Below are positions 42,774 to 51,963 of a stretch of DNA of 64,000 bases, in pieces. The notes under the pieces were generated by a model. That model was not told where the DNA came from, searched no databases, and saw nothing but the letters and a program-made list of their open reading frames with translations. The first letter of the stretch is position 1. The number at the start of each line of letters is the position of its first letter. The position numbers and the translations under genes were made by a program. The stretch is taken from assembly GCF_003635165.1 (NCBI RefSeq), contig NZ_ML058598.1, positions 1-64,000 on the forward strand, written 5' to 3'. The stretch comes from Burkholderia sp. Nafp2/4-1b. Its GTDB lineage: Bacteria > Pseudomonadota > Gammaproteobacteria > Burkholderiales > Burkholderiaceae.

Positions 42774-44627
42774 ATGTTTTCGTGGTTTGAACGGCGCCTG
42801 CCGACATTCCCGCTCGAAGATCCCGCCACGCCGCCGAAGGGGTTCTTCTCGTTCGTCTGGGCGTGCACGAAAGGCGCGCGCGGCTGGATCCTGCTGATCG
42901 CGCTGACCTCGGCCGCGCTCGCCGCCTACGAGGCCGCGCTGTTCGCGATGATGGGGCGCGTGGTCGACTGGCTGTCGTCCGCGACGCCGGCCGACTTCGG
43001 CGGCCGCCATTTCGGCACGCTCGCCGGCTTCGCTGCGATCCTCGCGGGCAGCACGCTGCTGATCGCGCTGCATACGATGGTCAAGCACCAGGTGCTCGCG
43101 ATCAACTTCCCGATGCGGCTGCGCTGGCTGTTTCACCGGCTGATGCTCGATCAGAGCCTGTCGTTCTACGCGAACGAGTTCGCGGGCCGCGTGACGACCA
43201 AGATCATGCAGACCGCGCTCGCGGTGCGCGACGCGCTGTTCATGTCGGTCGACGTCGTGATCGGCGTCGCCGCGTACCTGATCGGCATTCTCGCGCTCGC
43301 GGCCAGCTTCGACTGGCGGCTGATGATTCCGCTCGTGTTGTGGGCGCTCGGCTACGGCGCCGCCTGTGCGTACTTCGTGCCGCGCCTCGGGCGCGTCGGC
43401 AGCCAGCAGGCGGACGCGCGCGCGTTGATGACGGGCCGCATCACCGACGCCTATTCGAACATCACGACGGTGAAGCTGTTCTCGCACACGCGCCGCGAAG
43501 CCGACCACGCGCGCCGCGCGATGGAGGCGTTCAAGGCGACCGGCGACGCGCAGATGCGGCTCGTCAGCGCGTTCGAGGTCGTCAACCACCTGCTGTCGAC
43601 GCTGCTGCTGGTCGGCTCGAGCGGCCTCGCGCTCTATCTGTGGCTGCACGGCGAAGCGAGCGCGGGGGTGGTCGCGGCCGTGATCGCGATGGCGCTGCGC
43701 CTGTCGAGCTATTCGCACTGGATCATGTGGGAGATGACGGAGCTGTTCGAGAACGTCGGCACGATCCAGGACGGTATCAACACGCTGACGAAGGTGCGCA
43801 GCGTGGTCGACGCGCCCGATGCGAAGGCGCTGGTCGTGCAGCGCGGCGGCATCGTGTTCGACGACGTGCGCTTCGCGCACGACGACAACGACACGCCGGT
43901 GTTCGACGGGCTGAACCTGACGATCCGGCCGGGCGAACGGATCGGCCTGATCGGCCGCTCGGGCGCCGGCAAGTCGACGCTCGTGAACCTGCTGCTGCGC
44001 TTCTACGACGTCGACGGCGGCACGATCCGGATCGACGGGCAGGACATCGCGCACGTGACGCAGGACAGCCTGCGCGCGGCGATCGGGATGGTCACGCAGG
44101 ATACGTCGCTGCTGCACCGGACGATGCGCGAGAACCTGCTGTACGGCCGCCCCAATGCGACCGAGCGCGAGATGCAGGACGCGGCCGTGCGGGCCGAAGC
44201 GTCCGATTTCATCGAACGGCTGCGCGACCGGCACGGGCGCAGCGGCTACGACGTCGAGGTCGGGGAGCGCGGCGTGAAGCTGTCGGGCGGCCAGCGGCAG
44301 CGCGTCGCGATCGCGCGCGTGATGCTCAAGGACGCACCGATCCTCGTGCTCGACGAAGCGACGAGCGCGCTCGACTCGGAAGTCGAGGTCGCGATCCAGC
44401 GCAGCCTCGACAGCCTGATGAGCGGCAAGACGGTGATCGCGATCGCGCACCGGCTGTCGACGATCGCGGCAATGGACCGGCTGATCGTGCTCGACGAAGG
44501 CCGCATCGTCGAGGAAGGCACGCACCAGCAGCTGCTTCAGGCCGGCGGCATCTACGCGGCGCTGTGGGCGCACCAGAGCGGCGGTTTCCTCGGCGAAACG
44601 GCCGACGCGGAAGGGGCCGAGCAGTAA
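42774..44627 (+). CDS. ABC transporter, fused membrane and ATPase domains
   Basis: A 617-residue ABC half-transporter, type-1 exporter layout: six membrane segments over residues 25-330, then the nucleotide-binding domain. Walker A is GRSGAGKST near residue 393, the Q-loop VTQDTSLLHRTMRENLLYG, signature LSGGQRQRVAIAR, Walker B ILVLDEATSALD and H-loop IAIAHRLSTI. Start ATG at 42774 follows AAGGAGAGG, a very strong site. It works as a homodimer exporting an unknown lipid, peptide or drug. It is monocistronic and convergent with the puuC-like gene. Resemblance to MsbA/LipA-type multidrug exporters is general only. Confidence 0.88.
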   Translation: MFSWFERRLPTFPLEDPATPPKGFFSFVWACTKGARGWILLIALTSAALAAYEAALFAMMGRVVDWLSSATPADFGGRHFGTLAGFAAILAGSTLLIALHTMVKHQVLAINFPMRLRWLFHRLMLDQSLSFYANEFAGRVTTKIMQTALAVRDALFMSVDVVIGVAAYLIGILALAASFDWRLMIPLVLWALGYGAACAYFVPRLGRVGSQQADARALMTGRITDAYSNITTVKLFSHTRREADHARRAMEAFKATGDAQMRLVSAFEVVNHLLSTLLLVGSSGLALYLWLHGEASAGVVAAVIAMALRLSSYSHWIMWEMTELFENVGTIQDGINTLTKVRSVVDAPDAKALVVQRGGIVFDDVRFAHDDNDTPVFDGLNLTIRPGERIGLIGRSGAGKSTLVNLLLRFYDVDGGTIRIDGQDIAHVTQDSLRAAIGMVTQDTSLLHRTMRENLLYGRPNATEREMQDAAVRAEASDFIERLRDRHGRSGYDVEVGERGVKLSGGQRQRVAIARVMLKDAPILVLDEATSALDSEVEVAIQRSLDSLMSGKTVIAIAHRLSTIAAMDRLIVLDEGRIVEEGTHQQLLQAGGIYAALWAHQSGGFLGETADAEGAEQ

Positions 44628-44633
44628 CGCGGG

Positions 44634-44679
44634 CGCGGCGGCCAGGCACGCGAGCAAACGCCGTCAGCCTGCCGCCGCG
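44634..44679. terminator. Bidirectional terminator between ABC and puuC-like genes
   Basis: A 13-bp stem with a one-base bulge, CGCGGCGGC-c-AGGC against GCCT-GCCGCCGCG, fills most of the 58 bases between the two converging stops. Confidence 0.6.
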
Positions 44680-44685
44680 TTGACA

Positions 44686-46176
44686 TCACAGCCGCACGAT
44701 CGTCGATTTCAGCTCGGTGTATTTGTCGAGCGCATGCAGCGACTTGTCGCGACCGTTGCCCGACTGCTTGTAGCCGCCGAACGGGAAGTTCATGTCGTCG
44801 CTGCCGTCGCCATAGCAATTGACCCAGACGGTACCGGCGCGCAGCCGGCGCGCGACCGTGTGCGCCGTCGCCATATCGGCCGACCAGACGGCCGCCGCGA
44901 GCCCGTACTCGGTGTCGTTGGCGATGCGCACGGCCGAATCGACGTCGTCGAACGCGATCACCGACAACACCGGCCCGAAGATCTCCTCGCGTGCAATCGT
45001 CGCGTGCGCGTCGACGTCGAACACGGTCGGCTCCACGTAGAAGCCGCCCGTCTCCTCGCGCACGCGCGCGCCGCCCGTCACGAGGCGCCCCTCGTCCCGG
45101 CCGATGCCGATGTAGCGCATCACGCGCTCGAGTTGCACGCGATCGACGATCGCGCCCATCGCCACCGCCGGATCGAGCGGGTGTCCGGGCGCGAAACGCC
45201 GCGACGCGGCAACCAGCTTGTCGACGAACGCATCCTTGATATCGCGATGCACGAGCAGGCGCGAACCCGCCGTGCAGACTTCCCCCATGTTGAAGAAGAT
45301 CGCATCGGCGGCCGCCTGCGCGGCCCGATCGAGATCGGGGCAATCGGGCAGCACGATGTTCGGCGACTTGCCGCCCAGTTCGAGCCACACGCGCTTCAGG
45401 TTCGACTGCGCGGCGCACGCCATGATCTGCTGCCCGGTGCGCGCCGAACCGGTGAACGCGATGCAGTCGACGTCGCGATGCAGCGCGAGCAGCCGGCCCG
45501 GCTCGGCACCGCCCGGCACGACGCTGAACACGCCGGGAGGCATGCCGGCGTCGCACGCGAGCTGCGCGACGCGGATCGCGGTCAGCGGCGATTTCTCGGA
45601 GGGCTTGAGCACCACGCTGTTGCCGGCAGCGAGCGCCGGCGCGAATTTCCACGCGGCCATCAGCAGAGGGAAATTCCACGGCACGACCGCCGCGACGACG
45701 CCGATCGGCTCGCGCGTGACGAACCCGACCAGATGACGGTCGGCCGGCACGACCTCGCCGCCGACCTTGTCGATGGCCTCGGCATACCAGTCGACGCAAT
45801 GCGCGGCGGCCGGCACGTCGATGGCCGTGGTATCGGCGATCGGCTTGCCGGTGTCGAGCGTCTCGAGCAGCGCGAGTTCGTCGCAATGCTCGCGCATCAG
45901 CGCCGCCCAGCGCTGCAGCACGGCCTTGCGCGCACGCGGATTCATGCCGGCCCACGCCTGCGCGTCGAATGCGCGACGCGCGGCCGCGACGGCCGCATCG
46001 ACGTCGTCGGCACCGCAGTCGGCCACCTGCGCGAGCACGCGAGCGTCGATCGGACTCACGCATGCAAAAGTAGCGCCGCTGTGCGCGGCGCGCACGTCGC
46101 CATCGATGAACGCGCGCGCTTCGATCCGCAGCACGGCCGCACGGGCCTGCCAGTCTTCGAAAGTGGATGGATTCAT
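44686..46176 (-). CDS. puuC: Aldehyde dehydrogenase, PuuC-like
   Basis: A 496-residue NAD(P)-dependent aldehyde dehydrogenase matching PuuC, which oxidises gamma-glutamyl-gamma-aminobutyraldehyde and other aminoaldehydes. PWNFPLLMAAWKFAPALAAGNSVVLKPSE forms the cofactor site, LELGGKSPNIVLPDC carries the general base Glu, and the nucleophile is the Cys in FFNMGEVCTAGSRLLVH. C-terminal FPFGGYKQSGNGRDKSLHALDKYTELKS is typical of the PuuC/betaine-aldehyde group. It is the last gene of the amine operon, 30 bases after the amidase, and ends at a bidirectional hairpin. It would oxidise the aldehyde made by the PuuB-like oxidase upstream. Confidence 0.87.
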   Translation of the reverse strand: MNPSTFEDWQARAAVLRIEARAFIDGDVRAAHSGATFACVSPIDARVLAQVADCGADDVDAAVAAARRAFDAQAWAGMNPRARKAVLQRWAALMREHCDELALLETLDTGKPIADTTAIDVPAAAHCVDWYAEAIDKVGGEVVPADRHLVGFVTREPIGVVAAVVPWNFPLLMAAWKFAPALAAGNSVVLKPSEKSPLTAIRVAQLACDAGMPPGVFSVVPGGAEPGRLLALHRDVDCIAFTGSARTGQQIMACAAQSNLKRVWLELGGKSPNIVLPDCPDLDRAAQAAADAIFFNMGEVCTAGSRLLVHRDIKDAFVDKLVAASRRFAPGHPLDPAVAMGAIVDRVQLERVMRYIGIGRDEGRLVTGGARVREETGGFYVEPTVFDVDAHATIAREEIFGPVLSVIAFDDVDSAVRIANDTEYGLAAAVWSADMATAHTVARRLRAGTVWVNCYGDGSDDMNFPFGGYKQSGNGRDKSLHALDKYTELKSTIVRL

Positions 46177-46206
46177 GGGAATTCCGTTTTCGTCAAAGGT
46201 CGGCCA

Positions 46207-47622
46207 TCACGATCCGGGCACCGGATCGATGGGCGTGAACGTTCCGGCGCGCGCCTCGATCGCTTCGCCGGCGGCGAGGCACAGCGCCTCCTGAAAGCGT
46301 CCGGCGACGAGCTGCACGCCCGTCGGCACGCCGTCGCGCACGCCGGTCGGCACCGACAGCCCCGGCAGCCCGAGCAGCGCGGTCGCCAGCAGCGGCCCTT
46401 GCATGGCGACGATGTCGCGCATCGCGTCGTCGCCGTGCTGATCGGCATCGATCGCGAACGGCTGCGCGCACGACACCGGCATCAGCAGCAGCGGGTAACG
46501 CACGAAGAACTGCTGCCAGTCGCGCAACAGCGCGGTGCGCCGCGCGAGCCCGTTCACGTAGCCGGCCAGGTCGAGCGGCGCCGCGAGGTTGCGCTGGCTC
46601 GTGAACGCGGTCCGGATCGCCGCGTCGCCGTGCTGCATGATTACGTCGCCCAGTCCGCTGCCTGCTTCGTTGGTCACGAGGTCCAGCCACAGCGCGCACG
46701 CTTCGGCGATCCGCGGCGGCTCCGCCTCCTCGACGATGCAGCCGGCCTCTTCGAGCCAGCGCGCCGCCTGCCGGACCGCATCGACGACCACCGGGTCGGA
46801 CGGCACGCCGGGCAGCGCCGGACACACGGCGACGCGTGTCGGGAACGCCGCGTCGCGACCGGCCGGCGCAACCGGCATCCACCACGCGTCGCGTGCGTCG
46901 CCGGCCGCCATTGCATCCAGTGCGATGCGCAGGTCGCCCACCGTGCGCGCCAGCGGGCCCTGCACGGACGCGAGCTGCACGGCGAGCGTACGGTCCCGCG
47001 ATTGCGTGGGGTTGTAGGCCGGCACGCGGCCGGTGCTCGGCCGCAGCCCCGCGACGCCGCATGCGTAAGCCGGGTAGCGGATCGAGCCGCCGAGATCGTT
47101 GCCGTGCGCGATCGCGCCGATACCGGCGGCAACCGCCGCGGCCGCGCCGCCGCTGGAGCCGCCTGGCGTCAGCGCCGGATTCCACGGATTCGCCGTGCGG
47201 CCGTGCAGGTCGTTGTCGGTGAACCAGCGATACGAGAACGCCGGCGCATTGCTGCGCCCGATCACGATCGCACCGGCGCGGCGCAGGTTCGCGGTCACCG
47301 GGCTGTCTGCGTGCGCGACCAGATCCGCGAACGCGCGCACGCCGTTCGTCGTCGCGCGGCCTGCCGTATCGACATTGATTTTCACGGTCACCGGCACGCC
47401 GTGCAGCGGGCCGACGCTCGCGCCGCGCGCAATCGCGGCGTCGGCTTCAGACGCGGCCTGCAACGCGCTGTCGGCCAGCACGTCGACGATCGCGTTGATG
47501 ACGGGATTCACCTGTTCGAGCCGCTGCAGGCAGCTGTGTACGAGTTCGGTCGACGATACGTCGCGCGTCACGACGTACGCGGCCATCTCGGCCGCGCTCA
47601 GACGCCACAGTTCCTGGGTCAT
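46207..47622 (-). CDS. Amidase signature family enzyme
   Basis: A 471-residue amidase of the AS family, read from ATG at 47622 (MTQELWRLSAAEMAAYVVTR). The Ser-cisSer-Lys triad is visible: Lys in PLHGVPVTVKINVDTAG, first Ser in LTPGGSSGGAAAAVAAG and second Ser in HGNDLGGSIRYPAYACG. The enzyme hydrolyses an amide bond. In the classical Puu pathway the gamma-glutamyl amide is cleaved by PuuD, a class I glutamine amidotransferase; here an unrelated amidase sits in that place, between cupin and puuC genes. It could cleave the acylated intermediate or supply the amine from an amide. The substrate is not known. Confidence 0.85.
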   Translation of the reverse strand: MTQELWRLSAAEMAAYVVTRDVSSTELVHSCLQRLEQVNPVINAIVDVLADSALQAASEADAAIARGASVGPLHGVPVTVKINVDTAGRATTNGVRAFADLVAHADSPVTANLRRAGAIVIGRSNAPAFSYRWFTDNDLHGRTANPWNPALTPGGSSGGAAAAVAAGIGAIAHGNDLGGSIRYPAYACGVAGLRPSTGRVPAYNPTQSRDRTLAVQLASVQGPLARTVGDLRIALDAMAAGDARDAWWMPVAPAGRDAAFPTRVAVCPALPGVPSDPVVVDAVRQAARWLEEAGCIVEEAEPPRIAEACALWLDLVTNEAGSGLGDVIMQHGDAAIRTAFTSQRNLAAPLDLAGYVNGLARRTALLRDWQQFFVRYPLLLMPVSCAQPFAIDADQHGDDAMRDIVAMQGPLLATALLGLPGLSVPTGVRDGVPTGVQLVAGRFQEALCLAAGEAIEARAGTFTPIDPVPGS

Positions 47623-47668
47623 GGAATGCTCCTCGTTGATGATGGGATTGAGCAGGATCGGCCGCGCG

Positions 47669-48049
47669 CTACGCACATGACGGCGCGGCCTGCGGCGCAT
47701 GCGACGCGTAGATTTTCCGGCACGTCTCGACGACTTCCCACGTGCCGCGAAAGCCCGGCGGAATCACGAAACGGTCGCCGGCGCGCAGCACGCGCTCGCC
47801 GCCATCCGCATCGCGCACGATCGCGACGCCGCTCAACATCTCGCAGTACTCGGATTCGTCGTAGTCGATCGTCCAGCGCCCAGGCGTGCATTCCCAGATT
47901 CCGCAACTGAATTGCCCGCACGGGCTGATGTAGTGATGCGACAGTGTCTGCATCGGATTGCCGTCGAGCAGCAGCCCGGCCGGCACACGGCTTTGCGTGA
48001 GCCGGGCCGGCGCCTGCATCAGGTCGACGAGATGGGTGACGTGAGTCAT
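47669..48049 (-). CDS. Cupin domain protein (EutQ/DUF861-like)
   Basis: A 126-residue single-domain cupin read from ATG at 48049 (MTHVTHLVDLMQAPARLTQS). The second half has the DUF861 pattern: CGIWECTPGRWTIDYDESEYCEMLSGVAIV and VLRAGDRFVIPPGFRGTWEVVET. Such small cupins often occur in amine and amino-acid catabolic operons, commonly beside PuuB-like oxidases, and may bind or isomerise an intermediate. It lies 54 bases after the oxidase and 46 before the amidase. Confidence 0.82.
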   Translation of the reverse strand: MTHVTHLVDLMQAPARLTQSRVPAGLLLDGNPMQTLSHHYISPCGQFSCGIWECTPGRWTIDYDESEYCEMLSGVAIVRDADGGERVLRAGDRFVIPPGFRGTWEVVETCRKIYASHAPQAAPSCA

Positions 48050-48103
48050 GAATGCCTCCAGCGGATGAGTGAGTGGGTTCAAAACGATGCGTTGCCGCAT
48101 GCG

Positions 48104-49405
48104 TCAAAGCAGGTCCATCGTCCGGTGCCACGCCATCGCGAGCGCGAGCAGCGGCGTGCGCAGCGCGCGGCCGCCGGGAAAATCGCGATGACGAATGCGG
48201 CCGAACAGGTCGAAACGCGCCGCCTGTGCATCGACCGCTTCGGCGATCAGCCGCCCGGCGAGGCCGGTCACGTTTACGCCGTGTCCGGAGAAGCCCTGCG
48301 CGAAATACACGGTAGGCTCGAGCCGGCCGAAATGCGGCGCGCGATTCATCGTCGCGTCGATCAGGCCGCCCCACGCGTAGTCGATCCTCACGTCGGCCAG
48401 CCGCGGGAACGTCTTCAGCATGTCGCGCCGCATCGCCGTCGCGAGATCGCGCGGCGTGTGCGTCGAACTGCTCGCCTTGCCGCCCCACAGCAACCGGCGG
48501 TCGCGCGTCAGCCGGAAATAGTCGAGCGCCGAATTGCAGTCGCTGATCGCCGCATTGGCCGGCATCGTCGCGGCCGCGCGCGCGTCGCCGAGCGGCTCTG
48601 TCGCGATCAGGTAGGTCGCCACCGGGATGATCTTGCGTGCGAGCGCGGGCGCCAGCTGCCCAAGGTATGCATTGCCGGCCAGCACGACGTAACGTGCGTC
48701 CACGTGCCCGCGCGCGCATCTGACGCGGTGGTATGGCGCGGCACGATCGAGCGCGAGCGCCGGCGTGTCCTCGTGGATCGTCACGCCGGCCGCGCGCGCC
48801 GCGCGCGCGAGGCCGAGCGTGTAGTTCAGCGGATGCAGGTGGCCGCTGCCTTCGTGACGCAGGCCGCCGACGTAACGATCCGATACGACGAAGCGCTGCA
48901 TGTCGGCACGCTCGACGATTTCATAGCCGCGATAGCCGAAGCGTTTCGCGGCGGCGTCGCGCCATTTGCGCAGCGCGTCGATGTGGCGCTGCTTGTTCGC
49001 GGCCGTCAAATAACCGAGGGTGAGGTCGCAATCGATGCCGTATCGCTCGACGCGCTGCCTGACGATATCGACCGATTCGAGCCCCATCGCCCAGATCCGC
49101 CGCACGTCGTCTTCCGGCAGATGGGCCGCGAACGTATCGATGTCGCACGAGTACCCGGCGATCAGTTGGCCGCCGTTGCGGCCGCTGGCGCCCCAGCCGA
49201 TCCGCGACGCCTCGACGAGCACGACCGAATGGCCGCGCTCCGCGAGATCGAGCGCGGCGGACAGGCCGGTGAGCCCGCCGCCGATCACGCACACGTCGGC
49301 CGACACGGCGCCGTCGAGCGACGGATGACGGGTCCGGTCGTTGGCGGTATCTGCGTAGTACGACTGAACATGTTGCTGATTTTCGAACTTGAGCATGAGT
49401 GACAT
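48104..49405 (-). CDS. puuB: FAD-dependent amine oxidase, PuuB-like
   Basis: A 433-residue flavoprotein of the DAO family, closest to gamma-glutamylputrescine oxidase (PuuB, 426). ADVCVIGGGLTGLSAALDLAERG near residue 36 binds FAD, followed by SRIGWGASGRNGGQLIAGY, the PuuB signature, and C-terminal FAQGFSGHGVNVTGLAGRLIAEAV. It oxidises the terminal C-N bond to an aldehyde, releasing ammonia and hydrogen peroxide. Start is ATG at 49405 (MSLMLKFENQQ); MLKF at 49396 is also possible. It follows the porin gene by 17 bases within the amine operon. Confidence 0.85.
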   Translation of the reverse strand: MSLMLKFENQQHVQSYYADTANDRTRHPSLDGAVSADVCVIGGGLTGLSAALDLAERGHSVVLVEASRIGWGASGRNGGQLIAGYSCDIDTFAAHLPEDDVRRIWAMGLESVDIVRQRVERYGIDCDLTLGYLTAANKQRHIDALRKWRDAAAKRFGYRGYEIVERADMQRFVVSDRYVGGLRHEGSGHLHPLNYTLGLARAARAAGVTIHEDTPALALDRAAPYHRVRCARGHVDARYVVLAGNAYLGQLAPALARKIIPVATYLIATEPLGDARAAATMPANAAISDCNSALDYFRLTRDRRLLWGGKASSSTHTPRDLATAMRRDMLKTFPRLADVRIDYAWGGLIDATMNRAPHFGRLEPTVYFAQGFSGHGVNVTGLAGRLIAEAVDAQAARFDLFGRIRHRDFPGGRALRTPLLALAMAWHRTMDLL

Positions 49406-49422
49406 TCGCGATCGTCGTCGCG

Positions 49423-51000
49423 TCAGAACGCGTAGATGAGCTGGGTCGCGAGCAGGTCGTTCGACTTCGCGTACGACCCGTCGTGGCGCAGGAAGACCTT
49501 GTTGCTGGCCCAGTCGTGCCGGTACTCGACCTTGACCGTCACCAGCTGGGCCGGATAGAACAGCAGGTCGAACGCGGCCGCCTGCCGCGTGGCGCCCTTG
49601 CACTCGAAGCCGACCCCGCCGTTCGCCTTCGACGTCGCAAGGCAGTCCGCGTCGATCCCGAAGCCGTTGTACGGGTCCATCCCGTTGCCGTTCAGCCCGA
49701 TCGACGATCCGCCGCCGCCGTTCCTGCGGTTCACGAGCAGGTCGTAGCGCAGCGTCGCGCCCATGCGGCCGACCACCGGTACGTTGAACTTGCGATGCGC
49801 GAGCAGCGACAACCCGAACCACTGCGCCAGGCCGCCGTTGAACGCGCCGTGCTGCTGCTGGCCATAGTCGAACTCGGCGTTGTACTGCGCATCGGCGAGC
49901 GTGTAGGTCGCATCGGCTTCCGCAAAGAAGAACGCACCGTATGCGCTCGGTGCATTGCCGCCCACGCCGTAATGCACGTTGCCGGTGGCCGGGTCGATCG
50001 CGCTCGGCAGCGTCTGGCGGCCGATGTTGATCGAGCCGCCGATATCGAGCGCGCTGCCGCGCAGGTAGTCGACGCGCGCGGTGAAGGTCGGCACCTTGTT
50101 GCTCGTCGTGATCGGATCGCCGAGCGCGTTCACGCCGGTCCGCGTGATCGCGCCCGCGCTGCGGAACTGCTCGTTGCCGACGAAGAATTTCCATGCCCAC
50201 TGGCCGCTCGGGCTCAGGTAGTTGATGCCCGCGCCGATCGACGAACCGGGATCCGAGAAGTCGTACAGCAGGTTGTGCGTGAGCGCGAGCATCTGGTTCG
50301 ACTGCTGGTACTCGTAGCCGCCGAACCCGAGCACCAGGCCGCCGATGAACGCGGTCGTGCCCGACAGCGGCACCGTGACGATCGCCGTATTCACGATGTC
50401 GAGGCCGCTGGCGCCGCTGCCCGTCATCATCGACAAGCCGGCGCCGCGGTTCGGCATCAGCGTGATTTCGGCGGACGGCGCGGTCGGCCCGACGCCGAAG
50501 GTCTTCTTGATGTCGAGGAACACGTCGCCGAACGTGCTGTTGTAGTACGTGTAGGCGCTCTCGTGGTTCGCGAACTGGAACGACGACGTGCCGGCGCCGC
50601 GGTTGTACACGTAGGTCGGATCGAGGTAGCCGGTCACCGACAGCCCCGCGATCGGGCCGGTGCGCGCGGCGTCGGTCAACGAGTCGACCTTCAGCTGCTG
50701 GTTGGCGACCTGCTGGCGGATTTCGGTCACGTCGTCGTTGGTCAGCACGGCCGGGGCCTGCCCGTAGCCGGGCGCGGACGGGTCAGCGACGGCCGCACTT
50801 GCCGCCGCCGGCGCAACTACCGACGCAACTGCGGGCGCGGCGGCCGGTTTCGCGGCGAGTTGCGATTGCAGCGCACTCATTTGCCGCTGCAGCACCGCGA
50901 GCTGCTGCTGCAGCGCCCGGATCTGGTCGGCGCTCGAACTCGCGACGGCCAGCCCCGGCAACGCACCGGCGATCAGCACGCCGAGCATCTTCTTTTTCAT
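49423..51000 (-). CDS. DUF3138 outer-membrane porin-like protein
   Basis: A 525-residue exported protein with signal peptide MKKKMLGVLIAGALPGLAVA and cleavage after VAS. A short coiled coil follows at residues 24-50 (QIRALQQQLAVLQRQMSALQ), then an Ala/Pro linker and a beta-rich domain to a C-terminal Phe (QLIYAF), as expected for an outer-membrane barrel. The family is DUF3138, found in Burkholderiales near transport operons. Placed between potI and puuB with 17-21-base gaps, it is likely the outer-membrane channel for the amine imported by PotFGHI. The N-terminal coiled coil suggests trimerisation. Confidence 0.8.
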   Translation of the reverse strand: MKKKMLGVLIAGALPGLAVASSSADQIRALQQQLAVLQRQMSALQSQLAAKPAAAPAVASVVAPAAASAAVADPSAPGYGQAPAVLTNDDVTEIRQQVANQQLKVDSLTDAARTGPIAGLSVTGYLDPTYVYNRGAGTSSFQFANHESAYTYYNSTFGDVFLDIKKTFGVGPTAPSAEITLMPNRGAGLSMMTGSGASGLDIVNTAIVTVPLSGTTAFIGGLVLGFGGYEYQQSNQMLALTHNLLYDFSDPGSSIGAGINYLSPSGQWAWKFFVGNEQFRSAGAITRTGVNALGDPITTSNKVPTFTARVDYLRGSALDIGGSINIGRQTLPSAIDPATGNVHYGVGGNAPSAYGAFFFAEADATYTLADAQYNAEFDYGQQQHGAFNGGLAQWFGLSLLAHRKFNVPVVGRMGATLRYDLLVNRRNGGGGSSIGLNGNGMDPYNGFGIDADCLATSKANGGVGFECKGATRQAAAFDLLFYPAQLVTVKVEYRHDWASNKVFLRHDGSYAKSNDLLATQLIYAF

Positions 51001-51021
51001 TCAATGTCTCCTTGTCGTTCT

Positions 51022-51963
51022 TCACTTCACGGGATGCGGTGCGGGGTCTTGCCGACTATGTGCGGCCGACGGACGGACGGGGGGCGACGCGGGCGACGCG
51101 GACGACGCAGCCGGCTCGTCCGGCGCAGCGCCCGCGTGCCACGCCCGGGCGTCGCGGACCTGCCGTCGCTCGCGGGCCAGCATCGCGCGGTTCACGACGA
51201 ATACGCCGATCGTCACGATCGCGATGAATACCGTCGCGAGCGCGTTCATCTCCGGGTTGAGTCCGAGCCGAACGCGCGAGAACACGACGAGCGGCAGCGT
51301 CGTCGAGCCGGGGCCCGACAGGAACGCGGAAAGAATCACGTCGTCGATCGACACGGTGAACGCGAGCAACCAGCCCGACACCAGCGCCTGGGCGATCAGC
51401 GGCAGCGTGATCACGAAGAACACTTTCAGCGGCCGCGCGCCGAGATCGAGCGCGGCTTCCTCGATGGAGCGGTCGAGCTCCTTCACGCGCGACTGCACGA
51501 TCACGGCGACGAACGACAGGCACAGCATCACGTGGCCGATCCAGATCGTCAGCCAGCCGCGCCCGGCCGGCCAGCCGAAGGTCTGCTGCATCGCGACGAA
51601 CAGCAGCAGCAACGAGATGCCCTGGATCACTTCGGGAATCACCAGCGGCGCGTTGATCATCGCCGCATAGAGCGTAAAGCCGCGAAAGCGCCCCATGCGG
51701 GCCAGCACGAAGCCCGCCCACGTGCCGATCGCAACGGACGCGGTCGCCGTCAGCAGCGCGATCTTCAGCGACAGCCATGCGGCCGCCAGCAGTTCGCCGT
51801 CGTGCAGCAGCGCGCCGTACCAGCGAAACGAGAAGCCGGACCACACCGTCACGAGCTTCGACGCGTTGAACGAATAGACGACGAGACTGATGATCGGGAC
51901 GTACAGGAACAGGAAGCCCGTGCCGAGCACGCAGACCGACAACAGGCGATTCGCGCGGATCAT
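51022..51963 (-). CDS. potI: Polyamine ABC transporter permease PotI-like
   Basis: A 313-residue inner-membrane permease starting at ATG 51963, which overlaps the potH stop by 4 bases. Six hydrophobic segments; the coupling loop EEAALDLGARPLKVFFVITLPL is the EAA motif of PotI/PotC permeases. N-terminal PIISLVVYSFNASKLVTVWSGFSFRWY is characteristic of this subfamily. A ~45-residue Ala/Pro/Ser-rich C-terminal tail (from about residue 269) is longer than in E. coli PotI (281 residues). With PotH it forms the translocation pore of the polyamine importer. Confidence 0.9.
   Translation of the reverse strand: MIRANRLLSVCVLGTGFLFLYVPIISLVVYSFNASKLVTVWSGFSFRWYGALLHDGELLAAAWLSLKIALLTATASVAIGTWAGFVLARMGRFRGFTLYAAMINAPLVIPEVIQGISLLLLFVAMQQTFGWPAGRGWLTIWIGHVMLCLSFVAVIVQSRVKELDRSIEEAALDLGARPLKVFFVITLPLIAQALVSGWLLAFTVSIDDVILSAFLSGPGSTTLPLVVFSRVRLGLNPEMNALATVFIAIVTIGVFVVNRAMLARERRQVRDARAWHAGAAPDEPAASSASPASPPVRPSAAHSRQDPAPHPVK

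Noticed and set aside
44680..47910. A 1076-codon plus-strand frame opposite puuC and the amidase
   Set aside because: Low-complexity Arg-rich shadow with no start context; the opposite strand encodes complete catalytic motifs.
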